DNA of 64,000 nt from Flaccisagitta enflata (GCA_965153355.1 OZ231126.1:69564001-69628000); one strand, 5' to 3'; shown: positions 21,336 to 44,839, counted from the first letter of the stretch. Numbers and translations: made by a program. The notes: a model not told the origin generated them from the letters alone.

Positions 21336-21899
21336 ATCAGTTCATCCACATCTTTTTTATCTGATTTTAAAAAAGAATGAGAAAAATTGCAAAAATTTTA
21401 AAAACTTTCATACAGCGATCCAGTGAGACTGAAATTATCATCAACAAACAGAAACTGAGAGTTGTAGCTCGAGACAAATTTCGCTAATTACTTTGGTTGC
21501 AAAATTTGTTGGGATTTTAGACACAAAAATTGGGTTTGCAGTCCCAAAAACTTTGTTCTTTTACGACCGTGGTTTTGCCCCCCGCCACCCCATCATAACG
21601 ATTAGTAACTGTAATGATTAGTTACCAGACCTGGCAAAGTATCTTCCCCGCCGGAAACAGAATAGGGTCTTTCTTTTGAACTTTGTACAGAACAACAATT
21701 AGTGCAAGTAAAAGGACCAAGGAAACGGAATGAAGTTGAACTTGAATTAGAAAGCCTAATATTTCACCAAGTAAAGGCTGGGTATCAATTTCTTGCCAAA
21801 TGCACAAGACCACGGTCACTCTGACATAGTTAATTGTAATTTGTTAATTACATCTTCAGTTTAGATTGCAGTGAGATTTGCGCAGCTGTTTTGCGAGAC

Positions 21900-22099
<200 letters not shown>

Positions 22100-22151
22100 C
22101 CCTAGCTGGACATCATGCCAACACACACATGGACGCAAGACTTGAAAAAAA

Positions 22152-22980
22152 ACAAGGCCGGATACACGGCTACCGAAGTCGTGTGAGGGTGGGCAGGGGC
22201 CATATTTGAGGTCACCAGACCATTAGGGCAGCAGCAGTGGGGTCAACACTGTGCTTTCAATCAAAATCTGAGTGAAGAATCATATAACTTTGGGTTTCTC
22301 CGCATTTTTGTGTAGTGTTGGGGTGTGATAACATGTAACTAGCCCAAACAAAATCATTCACCGAGCGCTTTTTGAGTAATCTTCAAAATGGAAAAAATCT
22401 AGACCCATTTTCAATTAAGATTCTACTGAGTTGTATTGACCTAGTTTTTGACTCCATATTGTTAATCTATGCAAAATTCCCTTTCATTTGATAGGTCGCA
22501 CTCCATACTTTTGCAAAGAATTAAAATTTTCATTTTTTGAGTCACCGTTACAAAAAAGTAACGGTGACTCAAAAAATGAAAACTTTATTTTGAAATTAAA
22601 CCATATAGTGTGACCTATCAAATGAAAGGGAATTTTGCATAGATTAACAATATGTAGCCAAAAAATAGGTCAATACAACTCAGTAGAATCTTCATTGAAA
22701 ATGGGTCTAATTTTTTTCTATTTTGAAGATCACTGAAAAAGCGCTCGATAAATGATTTTATTTTGGCTAGTTACATGTTATCACACCCCAACCCTACACA
22801 ACAATGCGGAGAAACCCACTGTTATATGATTTTTCACTAAGATTTGGATTGAAAGCACAGTGTCAAAGAAATAAAATCATCAAAAAAGTAAAACGTGACC
22901 GACCGACTGACCGACCAACCGACCGACCAACGGACGGACAGACAAAGCGGGTCGTAGAGTCGCGTGCACGCGACTAAAAA
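22152..22980 (+). mobile_element. Family A element carrying a 616-bp foldback insert
   Basis: 5' ACAAGGCCGGATACACGGCT, box GAAGTCGTGTGAGGGTGGGC, then the palindrome at 22247-22862, a GACC/GACT tract and a perfect terminal palindrome AGTCGCGTGCACGCGACT (22958-22975) followed by AAAAA. The palindrome begins and ends between segments of ordinary family A sequence, so it was inserted or captured by the element. Confidence 0.7.
22247..22862. repeat. Near-perfect palindrome (foldback), arms about 305 bp
   Basis: The left end CACTGTGCTTTCAATC is matched by GATTGAAAGCACAGTG at the right end. The centre is GAGTCACCGTTAC, AAAAAA, GTAACGGTGACTC at about 22538-22570. Long identical stretches lie in between (for example ATCAAATGAAAGGGAATTTT against its complement). 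A transcript would fold into a 300-bp hairpin. Confidence 0.85.
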
Positions 22981-23152
22981 CTTTGAAAAAGGAAGGTTAT
23001 CTGCTGAGAAAAAATGCTGCCATCGTCTAAATCTCCTGTCTTAGTTGTGGTCCGTTCAAAACAATGAGACAGCGAGACGGGCCTGATGAAAACGATGGAT
23101 AAATCATATTTCAAGCGTCATCTTTTCATTCTTTCTTTGTTTTTCTCACTTT

Positions 23153-23421
23153 GGGGGCGTTTCTAGTCAAAGACGATCGCGTTTTGAAAGGGCCACTCGG
23201 TCGCTCGCGACGTTCGTTCGCTCGCACCGCTCACTCCCCTCACTTGCTCCGCAGCGCTCCGCTTCGCTACGCTCGCTTCGCTCGCTCGCTCCGTTCATGG
23301 GCTCGCTCACTCACTTCGCTCACTCCCTTGTGGGAAAATTGAAAATCTTGAATATGTGTTCACGCTGTTATCGCGTTTCACGGGAACAAATGCGTTTTTG
23401 GCGCTCACTAGAAACACGCCC
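23153..23421. mobile_element. MITE-like element with GGGCGTTTCTAGT ends
   Basis: The left GGGGGCGTTTCTAGT and right ACTAGAAACACGCCC form terminal inverted repeats. The interior holds a GCTCGCTTC-type GC-rich array (23212-23325). It lies 3' of the lipase gene. Confidence 0.6.
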
Positions 23422-23567
23422 TTTGTGTCAGAGGCATGTAATCTCATAATTCTGATAGCTAGATAAGCATCAGCTAAACTTATATCGCCTTATTGACAGA
23501 TATTGTCATGCTGCAATAGAAATCGTTAAAAAAACACATCACTCATCAGAGATGTATGTTAAAGACA

Positions 23568-23573
23568 TTTTAA
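23568..23573 (-). terminator. Putative polyadenylation signal ATTAAA of the lipase gene
   Basis: ATTAAA on minus, about 125 bases past the lipase stop codon. It is a common variant of AATAAA; no transcript data support it. Confidence 0.4.
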
Positions 23574-23696
23574 TCCATCTTACATCGCTAAAACAATTCA
23601 AAACATGAACAATGAATACTGAACATCGGAACATCGGAAGCAATCACAAGTTTTGCAGCCAAGACTTAAAAAAAAAGAAAAAACTTCAGCTTTGAT

Positions 23697-30901
<7,205 letters not shown>

Positions 30902-31244
30902 CTAATCAAAAGGGTAGAAAAATGTTTCAACAATTAATGTAAGCCGTAAGTGTAGTCGTGTTGGTATAAGCGGTTTAGGGAAGTATTCTTTTGGCAATGC
31001 CCCCTCCTATTCCCGCTCATATTTCCGGTACACTGCCCCTGCGTGCGGGTGGGTTGGGCCAGTGATAGACAAGGCGTTTGAGCGCAAGCAGTGAGACCAA
31101 GGAAGTGACAGAGACTTCTCTGTCGAATAATATTGGAAAATTTAATGGAATCAAGTTTTGGTTTCTGAGGATAATCAGTTATCAATCATCTGCTGAAAAA
31201 AAAACGCATCAATTTTAGATAAGCGACTTAATGAGACATTCATA

Positions 31245-31794
31245 CAGGGTGTTTCACATCAAATGAAATATAAGAAAACGATGTCATTCTGACTCTAAAA
31301 ATGTGACACCCATTCTGAAAATAGATTTAAAGAGTACTTGAGCTCCAATTTTTATGTAAAAAATTCATTGCCCTAAGTTGAAAAGTTTGGCCAAAATAGT
31401 GATTTGAAGTAAGATGAACATTTTAAATCAACGCTATTTTTATCTGGAATGTTTCTCTTTGAGTTGTTCTCATTTCTAGCTACACATCCCAGATTGGTCT
31501 CAAATGAAAGATATTCAAATTTTCTTTCATTTGAGTCCAATCTAGCATCTGTGGCTAAAACCGTTTGGACATGAGAGTAGTTTAAAGAAAAAATGCTTGA
31601 ATAAAAAAAACATTGACTGTGAACATTCATTTTACTTCAAATCTATATTGTGGCTAAATTACTCAACTTAGACCAATGAAATTTTTACAAAAAAGCTTAA
31701 GGGCTGTTTGAATCTTTTTTTCAGAATTGTTTTCCCATTTTTAGGAGCAGAATGACATCGTTTTCTTATATTTCAGTTGATGTGAAACACCCTG
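31245..31794. mobile_element. 550-bp foldback element upstream of the lipase gene
   Basis: The left end CAGGGTGTTTCACATCAAAT pairs with the right end CAACTGATGTGAAACACCCTG-type complement (31775-31794 reads TTGATGTGAAACACCCTG). The match continues for at least 45 bases (AAATATAAGAAAACGATGTC) and reappears toward the centre (AAATGAAAGATATTC and TTTCTTTCATTTGA). No ORF. Confidence 0.7.
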
Positions 31795-31799
31795 AAGTC

Positions 31800-32260
31800 A
31801 GGATCCTCGAATTTTGATTTGATGTTTTTCGAAAGGAATGCTAGTGTGTCATCTGTACTTATTTAGTACGAATTAAAGCTACACATTTACATGACTGGAA
31901 ACGTGAGTTTGCGGAGTGTGTTGTTTGAACGATGGTCAAGATTCAAGAATAATGAATTCTGAATTCTAAATGATGGTCGGCTAATCGAAAAAGGCATTTT
32001 GTACAGAGAGAAATTGTATTAGTAAAACTAATTGGAGACACGAGCGATATAAGCAATGAGATATGTTACAGATTTTTCTTTTAGGTCCAAATGAATCTAA
32101 TTTCGCCTGCTATGGCACAAAGTATGATAGTCAAAAATATAGCAAAAAGTGAACAAAAAGTAAACGAAACGATTTTAATGATTACGTGCATGAAAATGAT
32201 CAATTGCTTCTATCGAACCTTGTCACTGAGTACATAAAGGCAATAGGCTGCCATCTGTTG
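31800..32260. other. Unique AT-rich sequence, no gene
   Basis: Nothing recognised on either strand. Confidence 0.35.
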
Positions 32261-32263
32261 ACT

Positions 32264-32452
<189 letters not shown>

Positions 32453-32503
32453 CATCGTTGCTCATATTAGCAGAAATGGGCTGAGCAATAGAACCAATTG
32501 CGC

Positions 32504-32627
<124 letters not shown>

Positions 32628-32689
32628 ATTTCTTTGCGATTGCTAACGGCAAGTCCCATTTTGCACTCTAGTGCGCGTTTCTTTTTTAC

Positions 32690-32784
<95 letters not shown>

Positions 32785-32832
32785 AGTAAAAATATTTCAT
32801 CCTGCTAATGGTAGTTACTAGTTAATGATATG

Positions 32833-33722
<890 letters not shown>

Positions 33723-34059
33723 GGTTCGGTCGACATGAATAAGTGAAGAAATGTATGTTTCAATTAAGAAGGGTGCTTCATATCCCTGTCGCCATTACCG
33801 CCGTTGCCGTTGCCGCCGCTTTTCGCTCAGACTGCCGCTGCCGCTGCCGCTGCCGCAAAACGATGGCCCATCAGCGCTGCCGCCGCCGCCGCCGCCGCTG
33901 CCGCCGCCATCGTCACCGCTTTTCAGCTGCGCCGTTCGCTTAAACTGGTTCCACTGGCTCCGTTGTCCTCTCCTTGTCATGAATGTTATCATCCTCCTTA
34001 AGTTTAACATAATCAACTTCATTTTAATCTCAAACTTCATATTGAACTTCAACCTCATC

Positions 34060-34065
34060 ATTGTT

Positions 34066-34143
<78 letters not shown>

Positions 34144-34176
34144 GTCATCATCATCATCATCATCATTATCATCACC
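34060..34176 (+). repeat. (CAT)n microsatellite, unit 1
   Basis: About 36 CAT triplets with TCG and TTA interruptions; unit 2 has about five fewer. Confidence 0.95.
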
Positions 34177-34647
34177 AGCATTAACGTTAATGTCGTCGTT
34201 GTCATCAAACGGAAAATAGCGCCACAGGAGACAAATGGTGAATAGGCGATGAAGTATATTATTTTAGCGCATGTCTGTAATTGAAAATGAATAAGGATGA
34301 TGATATCGGAAGCGCAAATGCACTTTGAGTTGACTATTTCTCATATGGCACTTAAATTTTTTTGTGCTAGTAGCTTTTAAGTTGTTGAAACGCGACTCAA
34401 GAACTTGCTGCATCGGTTAGTTCTACCGTCGGTCCATTGGACCATAGGTATTTCATAAACTTTGATGAAATGTGAGCGGTTAATTTGACTACACTGTTTT
34501 GATGAATTCCTGAGGTGATGCATCGCAATCCTTCTTGTTTTTGCCAAATAACAAACTATGCAATATGAAGCATATGTGCTCAAATGAATAATATTCATTT
34601 TCAACCATGTGCATTCACAACTGGATTTCGTCTCTCAGAAAAATTTC

Positions 34648-36838
<2,191 letters not shown>

Positions 36839-37246
36839 TTATACAGAATGTAATGGTATGGTCGTAGCACCGTACATGATTCATGAAAGAAAATCATCCA
36901 TTTCAAGACATTTTTCTTATATTTGAAACAAACTCAGCTGTATTTTCCTCCTTTCAATTGTTTTTTTTTTTCCTAAAAAGATTTTTATTTTTCAATATAG
37001 AATCATTCTTAATTCAAGACCGACTTGATTTTCAAGACAAATTTTAACCATGCCCATAAATGTGGTGGACGTGGCTTCTGCTACATCCATGCGAGCAGGT
37101 GCTCGACAAGACAGACTACCGCGCACAAATGCGTGGGCATGGTTTAAGTTGTAGCAACGTGCTCTTGCGCGATGAGGGAGAGTCCCGTGAGCGCGCGGTA
37201 AAACAGAACTGGGCGAAACAAAGCGTGAAATGGAAGAAGAATTAAG
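36839..37246. other. Unique sequence, no gene recognised
   Basis: Includes a GC-richer patch at 37060-37220 without repeat structure; its longest frame is about 60 codons and is not recognised. Confidence 0.35.
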
Positions 37247-38560
37247 TTAAGAGACCTGGGAGAGGGAGGAATTAATACACGTACCTTGAGGGATACACAC
37301 AGAGAGAAAGATGAGAGGGGGAGATAGGGGGAGACTGGAGAGGGAGGAATTAATACACATGCCTTGAGGGATACATAGCAAAAATGAAGAGAGAGGTAGA
37401 GGGGTGGAGAGAGGGAGGCATTAATACACGTACCTTGAGGGATACACACAGTCAGAAAGATGAGAGGGGGGAGATAGGGGAGACTGGAGAGGGAGGAATT
37501 AATACAGTACTTTGAGGGATATATACAGTGAGAAAGATGAGAGGGGGAGATAGGGGGAGACTGGAGAGGGAGGAATTAATACACGTACCTTGAGGGATAT
37601 ACACAGTGAGAAAGATGAGAGGGGGAGATAAGGGGAAACTGGAGAGGGAGGAATTGATACACGTACCTTGAGGGATGCACACAGAAAGAATGAAGAGAGA
37701 GGTAGAGGGGTGGGGAGAGGGAGGAATAAATACACGTACCTTGAGGGATACATACAGTGAGAAAGATGAGAGGGGGAGAACGGGGGAGACTGGAGAGGGA
37801 AGAATAAATACAGTAGTTTGAGGGATACACATAGCAAGAATGAAGAGAGAGGTAGAGGGGTGGGGAGGGGGAGGAATTAATACACGTACCTTGAGGGATA
37901 CACACAGTCAGAAAGATGAGAGGGGGGAGATAGGGGAGACTGGAGAGGGAGGAATTAATACAGTACTTTGAGGGATATATACAGTGAGAAAGATGAGAGG
38001 GGGAGATAGGGGGAGACTGGAGAGGGAGGAATTAATACACGTACCTTGAGGGATATACACAGTGAGAAAGATGAGAGGGGGAGATAAGGGGAAACTGGAG
38101 AGGGAGGAATTGATACACGTACCTTGAGGGATACACATAGCAAGAATGAAGAGAGAGGTAGAGGGGTGGGGAGGGGGAGGAATTAATACACGTACCTTGA
38201 GGGATGCATACAGTGAGAAAAATGAGAGGGGGAGAACAGGGGAGACTGGAGAGCGAAGAATTAATACAGTAGTTTGAGGGATACACACAGCAAGAATGAA
38301 GAGAGAGGTTGAGGGGTGGGGAGAGGGAGGAATTAATACACGTACCTTGAGGGATACACACAGTGAGAAAGATGAGAGAGGGAGATAGGGGGAGACTGGA
38401 GAGGGGGGAATTAATACAGTACTATGAGGGATACACACAGCAAGAATGAAGAGAGGGGTAGAGGGGTGGGGAGAGGGAGGAATTAATAAACGTACCTTGA
38501 GGGATACGGACAGGGAGAATGAAGAGAAGGGGAGAGGGGTGGGGAGAGTGAGAAAGGCAT
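37247..38560 (+). repeat. Minisatellite, about 77-bp units, 17 copies, with higher-order repeat
   Basis: Each unit contains GGAGGAATTAATACACGTAC, CTTGAGGGATACACACAG and a purine part AGATGAGAGGGGGAGAT. The stretch from about 37494 is repeated almost exactly from about 37951, an offset of 457 bases or six units. Frames on minus are open but repetitive. Confidence 0.9.
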
Positions 38561-38819
38561 ATTAGGAAAAGTATGGCCACTTTGCGCACGTGGGTCGGGA
38601 TGGTCACCAATGTATACAATAGCTTGGAGGCAATACATAGGACGATGTGATGTATTTACAAAGATGTAGTTAGCGATGGATGAACTGACTAAACAGAAAA
38701 AAAACTAGTGGCGTTCGCCATATTGTGTTCCAGGAAAAACTTGATTTGGCGTGAAAAAGAAAGGCAATAATTCATAAAACAAATCTAATAATAATAACCA
38801 GACAAATCTGTGTTGTAGA

Positions 38820-39010
38820 TAATGGCCGCCTGTGGGCGGCCTAACTACCATCCATGGGCGACCTCACTGCCGCCTATGGGCGGCCTCACTGCCGCCTGTG
38901 GGCGTTCCCACTGCCGCCTGTGGGCGGCCCCACTGCCGCCTGTGGGCGGTCCCACTGCCACCTGTGGGTGGTCCCACTGCCACCTTTGGGCGGTCCCACT
39001 GCCGCCTGTG
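38820..39010 (+). repeat. 22-bp GC-rich minisatellite, about 9 copies
   Basis: Units of TGTGGGCGG(T/C)CCCACTGCC plus GCC. A short (GT)n follows at 39012-39042. Confidence 0.92.
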
Positions 39011-39059
39011 AATGTGTGTGCGTGTGTGTGTGTGTGTGTATGTGTGAGGAAAAAGCGGG

Positions 39060-41443
39060 GTCATGTGACATACATTAGAGAATACAGGGCTGTGTGACAT
39101 ACATTGGAACAAACTGGGTAGTGTGACATACATCAGAGAATACAGGGCTGTGTGACATACATTGGAGAAAAACTGGGTGGTGTGACATATATCAGAGAAT
39201 TCTGGACTGTGTGACATACTTTGGAGAATTCTGGGCTGTGTGACACACTTTGGAGAATTCTTGGCTCTGTGACATACATCAGAGAAAACTGGGTGGTGTG
39301 ACATACATGGGAGAATTTTGGGCTGTGTGACATATATAGGAGAAAACTGGGTGGTGTGACATACATCAGAGAATTTTGGGCTGTGTGACATACATCAGAG
39401 AAAACTGGGTGGTGTGACATACATTGTTGAATCCTGGGCTGTGTGACATACATCGGAGAAAACTGGGTGATGTGACATACATTGGAAAATTCTGGGCTGT
39501 GTGACATATATCAGAGAAAACTAGGCTATGTGACATACATTAAAAAATTCTGAGCTGTGTGACATACATCGGAGAAAACTGGGTGATGTGACATACATCT
39601 GAGAATTCTGGGCTGTGTGACATACATCAGAGAAAACTGGGTGATGTGACATACATCTGAGAATTCTGGGCTGTGTGACATACATCAGAGAAAACTGGGG
39701 GTTGTGACATACATCGGAGAATTCTGGGCTGTGTGACATACATTGGAGAATTCTGGGCTGTGCAACATACATCGGAGAAAACTGGGTGGTGCAACATACA
39801 TTGGAGAAAACTGGGTGGTGTGACATACATCGGAGAATTCTGGGCTGTGTGACATATATCGGAGAAAACTGGGTGGTGTGACATACATTGGAGAAAACTG
39901 GGTGGTGTGACATACATCGGAGAATTCTCGGCTGTGTGATATACATCGGAGAAAACTGGGTGGTGTGACATACATCAGAGAATCCTGGGCTGTGTGACAT
40001 ACATCGGAGAATTCTGGGCTGTGTGACATACATCGGAGAAAACTGGGTGGTGTGACATACATCGGAGAATTCTGGGCTGTCTGACATACATCGAAGAATT
40101 TTGTGCTGCGTGACATACATCAGAGAAAACTGGGTGGTATGACATACATCTGAGAATTCTGGGCTGTGTGACATACATCTGAGAAAACTGGGTGGTGTGA
40201 CATACATCAGAGAATTTTGGGATGTGTGACATACATTGGAGAAAACTGGGTGATGTGACATACATCGGAAAATTCTGGACTGTGTGACATACATCGAAGA
40301 AAACTGGGTGGTGTGACATATGTCGGAGAATTCTTGGCTGTGTGACATACATCGGAGAATTCTGGGCTCTGTGACACACATAGGAGAATTCAGGGCTGTG
40401 TGACATACATCGGAGAAAACTGGGTGGTGTGACATACATAGGAGAATTCTGGGCTGTGTGACATACATCAGAGAAAACTGGGTGGTGTGACATACATTGG
40501 AGAATTCTGGGCTGTGTGACATACATCGGAGAAAACTGGGTGGTGTGACATACATCAGAGAATTCTGGGCTGTGTGACATACATTGGAGAAAACTGGGTG
40601 GTGTGACATACATTGGAGTATTCTGTACTGTGTGACATACATTCAAGAAAGCTGGGTTATGTGACATACATTGGAAAAACTGGGCTGTGTGACATACATC
40701 GGAGAATTCTGGGCTATGAGACATACACTGGAGAAAACTAGGCTGTGTGACATACATTGGAAAATCTTGGGTTGTGTGACATACAGGACAGACAGAAAAT
40801 TGTGTCCTAATTTGGTGTTCCACTGTCGTGGAACACAACATCAGAGAATTCTTGGCTGTGTGACATACATTGGGGAAAACTGGGTTGTGTGACATACATC
40901 GGAGAATTCTGGGCTGTGTGACATACATCGGAGAAAACTGGGTTTTGTGACATACATCAGAAAATTCTGGGCTGTGTGACATACATTGGAGAAAACTGGG
41001 TGGGGTGACATACATTGGAGAATTCTGGGCTGTGTGACATACATCGGAGAAAGTTGGATGGTGTGACATACATTGGAGAATTCTGGGCTGTTTGACATAC
41101 ATCAGAGAATTCTGGGCTGTGTGACATAGATCGGAGAAAACTGGGTGGTGTGACATACATCGGAGAATTCTGGGCTGTGTGACATACATCGGAGATAACT
41201 GGATTGTGTGACATACATCGGAGAATACTGGGCTATGTGACATACATTGGAGAAAACTGGGTGGTGTGACATACATCCGAGAATTCTGGGCTGCATGACA
41301 TACATTGGAGAAAACTGGGTTGTGTGACATACATCGGGGAATTCTGGGCTGTGTGACATACATTGGAGAAAACTGGGTGGTGTGACATACATCAGAGAAA
41401 TCTGGGCTGTGTGACATACATCAGAGAAAGTTGGATGGTGTGA
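39060..41443 (+). repeat. Satellite of alternating 29-bp units, block 1
   Basis: Two 29-bp forms alternate: GTGTGACATACATCGGAGAA followed by TTCTGGGCT, and the same start followed by AACTGGGTG. The dimer is 58 bp. About 80 monomers are present. Minus-strand frames (up to 480 codons) are open because 29 shifts frame evenly and stops are rare; I do not regard them as proteins. Confidence 0.93.
40792..40842 (+). other. Terminal-hairpin remnant inside the satellite
   Basis: GACAGACAG tract followed by 9-bp arms GTGTTCCAC and GTGGAACAC around TGTC (40815-40836). Another copy, with loop TATC, lies at 42955-42976 after a GAAC/GAACGAAC tract. The layout (tetranucleotide tract then hairpin) resembles family A 3' ends with a different hairpin. 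Confidence 0.5.
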
Positions 41444-41692
41444 CTAAGGCCTTGCGTATGGCGTTTTTTTCTTCGGTTTCGGTTTGGGTTCGGAATACCC
41501 CAAACCCTTTCCTCGGGTTTATGTTGGGTTTATATCAGTTTTATAAATAAAGTGAAAAAAAAGATAGATAGAAGAAAGAAATGAGAGAAAAAAAAGGGAG
41601 AAAAAAAATGAGAGAAACAAAATAGAAAAAGAACAAACACACACAGACACAGACATAATGAAACAGCAAAAAATGTGAGCAAGAAGGAAAAA

Positions 41693-41946
41693 AACAAGGC
41701 TAACACCTTACAGTCGCGTGCGGTTGTTAAGACCATAATACCAAAAGAACAAAAGACTAAAAGACTAAAAGATTAAAAGACTAAAAGACTAAAAGACTAA
41801 ATGACCAAAAGAATGTAAATTGCCTTGAAATAACTCAAAATGACTTAAAATAACAGAAAACGACGAAAAAAAGCTAAGCGTGACCAACGGACCAACCGAC
41901 CGACCGACCGACTGACAGACGGACAGAGCGTGCACTCGACTAAAAA
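41693..41946 (+). mobile_element. Family A element nested in the 953-bp transposon
   Basis: 5' ACAAGGCTAACACCTTAC, box AGTCGCGTGCGG, a core of (ACTAAAAG)n octamers, a GACC tract and a decayed 3' hairpin (GAGCGTGCACTCGACTAAAA). Confidence 0.65.
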
Positions 41947-41996
41947 TTAGCTTGAACAACACAATAAGAAAAAAAACAAAGAAATAAATGCAAGTA

Positions 41997-42240
<244 letters not shown>

Positions 42241-42396
42241 ATGGACATATAACATGATCATAAAGATGAGAAAAAAAACAGAAAATAGTTTGATGAGTGG
42301 AAGAATGAAAGAAGGATATAGAGGCAAAAAACTCCCAGAAAACAAGGTCGGTTTTGAAAGCAAAACCGAATTTCGGCCAAACCCGCAAGGCCTTAG

Positions 42397-42900
42397 GTGT
42401 GACATACATCGGAGAATTTGTGCTGTGTGACATACATCAGAGAACTCTAGGCTGTGTGACATAGATTGGAGAAAACTGGGTGGTGTGACATACATCGGAG
42501 AATTCTGGGCTGTGTGACATACATCGGAGAAAACTGGGTTATGTGACATACATTGGAGAATTCTGGGCTGTGTGACATACATTGGAGAAAACTGGATGGT
42601 GTGACATACATCAGAGAATTCTGGGCTGTGTGACATACATCGGAGAAAGCTGGATGGTGTGACATACATTGGAGAATTCTGGGCTGTGTGACATAGATCG
42701 GAGAAAACTGGGTGGTGTGACATACATCGGAGAATTCTGGGCTGTGTGACATACATCGGAGAAAACTGGGTGGTGTGACATACATGGGAGAATTCTGGGC
42801 TGTGTGACATACATCGGAGAAAACTGGGTGGTGTGACATACATTGGAGAATTCTGGGTTGCGTGATATACATTGGAGAAAACTGAACTGCAAGTGTGACA
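42397..42900 (+). repeat. Satellite of alternating 29-bp units, block 2
   Basis: Continuation of the array at 39060-41443 beyond the inserted transposon, about 17 monomers. Confidence 0.92.
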
Positions 42901-43340
42901 TTCACGGACGAACGAACGAACGAACGAACGCACGGAGAAATCTGTGGAACTTTGGTGTTCCACTATCGTGGAACACAATCACATGCAATTGGGACGAGAT
43001 GTTAGACGGACGCAGACGGAGTTTGAGAGTGATGTTGCGTATTTTATGAATGGATGATTCCATGTGTTCCTTCAGATTCATCTAATGGAATCTATAAATG
43101 AAATTGGAAGGTGCTTTTAACTCGGTGTATGTATGAATGAATAGGCGCACTCTCACGTTAGAGTGGGTGATAGTCGTTGTTACCTCAATATTACTTTTTT
43201 ATATGTATCTTTTAAATGAATTCAATCAATTAGTAAATAGCTATTCAATATCTTAAAATTCTAGTATGAATAAGTGCTAAGTACCTATTTGTAATCATTT
43301 TTTTTTTGTAACTCAGTCTATTATTCAAAAGTGACATGTA

Positions 43341-43535
43341 TTTAGTCGCGCGCTAAGCGACTGTACACCCTGCTTTGTCCGTCTGTCCATCCGTCGGTTG
43401 GTAGGTCGGTCCCCATGTTACTTTTGCGTTGTGTATGAGCGTTTTGAGCTCACTGCTCCTGCCCAAATGCCCGAGTGACCTTCTCCATCATTGCTCCTGC
43501 CCACCCGCACGCGACGTGTATCCGGCCTTGTTTTT
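43341..43535 (-). mobile_element. Family A element, inverted
   Basis: Hairpin AGTCGCGCGCTAAGCGACT at 43344-43362, the tract GTCCGTCTGTCCATCC, then CTGCTCCTGCCCAAATG, CCCACCCGCACGCGACG and the end GGCCTTGTTTTTTT. Confidence 0.7.
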
Positions 43536-43551
43536 TTGACCACATGAAATG

Positions 43552-44140
43552 TAACAAGTCATCCAAGGATCGCACATGGTCAGCGGAACCCGATGCCCTG
43601 CTTGGAGTGATAAGTGGAAGCATTGGAGTGAGAGCAGGGCAGCGGCCCCAAAGGGCCAATGTCCTGTAGGACACAGGGGTGAATTTCCAGACGTCCTGAG
43701 AGGGCATGTTTGCGGCCTCAGTAGCAACTTTCCGTGTTATTCAATAGGAATTTTGCATTTTTCTCAATTTTCATCAATTTTTTATGTTATTCAATGGAAA
43801 AGATGCAATTTTTTACTTTTTTGTAAATTTTCCATGTTATTTAATGGGAAGTTTGTATTTTGTCAAACAATGGGAATTTTACATTTTTCTCAATTTTCAT
43901 CAATTTTCTATGTCATTGAATGGGAAACATGCAATTTTTTACTTTTATGTAAATTTTCCATGTTATTCAATGGTAATTTTGTATAAACTATGTAAATTGT
44001 CAATTTCTCATGTTATTCAATGGGTATTTGAGGCTTGAGAAGCTTTGGGGGGGGGGACGTACGGACGGACGTACGGACGTCTGGAAATTCACCCCTGTGT
44101 CCTACAGGACATCGGCCCTTTGGGGCCGCTGCCCAAAAAG
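43552..44140 (+). mobile_element. Family B element, complete, with ATTCAATGGG core
   Basis: 5' TAACAAGTCATCCAAGGATC, GGTCAGCGGAACCCGATGCC, GGGCAGCGGCCCCAAAGGGC, GTCCTGTAGGACACAGGGG. The core is a tandem repeat of about 46 bp around TTTTCCATGTTATTCAATGG. It closes with CACCCCTGTGTCCTACAGGA and GGCCCTTTGGGGCCGCTGCC then AAAAAG. Only the core differs from the copies near 2-5 kb. Confidence 0.75.
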
Positions 44141-44238
44141 CATTCAACCACGCTTTTATCGCTTTTGTCGGTTACCTTATCGATGTGAGACTGCAGGCAA
44201 CCTTTTAATCACGAAAATCATGAGTAAGTTGTAATCAT

Positions 44239-44832
44239 TTCCACTGAAGCACGACGTCGTGCATCAGTGGAATGAAGAATTATTAATGCTCTTTGAAATT
44301 TGAGCTTCAGTGGAATTGGCAATAACTGAATTTGTCATATTAGCAAATACATTCAAAGTAATCTTTATTTACTTTTATCTGAAGAAATCGTCTCCTTTCT
44401 TTTTACCTCTTACTTTTTCTCCTAAGTAGACTTACTAAATAAAGATAATGTTGACATCAATAAGAAAATGTTTTTTCTAACATCTACTTAGTTCTTATCA
44501 TATGAAAAAAATTAATGTGGGGAAACTTAATTTTTTCATAAAGACATTAATTTGTGTGATTGGAAAAAGCTTTAACCATGAAAAAAAACTTAGAAGAAAA
44601 AAAATTTAAGAGATATTTTCTGAAGATAACAATGTACAATAAAAAAAACATATCTTTAATCTCTATATGAATAAGAGAAATAAAAAAGAATTCTAATTCC
44701 ACTGAAATGTGAAGAAAAACTAAATTCAAAATTGCCTTTAAATTCCATTGCATTTTAAAAAGAGGTTGAGAGTCAATTCACTGAAGCACAAATTCCAATT
44801 CCATTGAAGCACGACGTCGTGCTTCAGTGGAA
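44239..44832. mobile_element. AT-rich element bounded by two 34-bp palindromes
   Basis: Each end is itself a near-perfect palindrome (44239-44272 and 44799-44832) with centre GCACGACGTCGTGC and arms TTCCACTGA/TCAGTGGAA. Partial copies of the arm word TTCCACTGAA lie just inside both ends. The interior is AT-rich with no ORF. Confidence 0.6.
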
Positions 44833-44839
44833 TGGGGCC

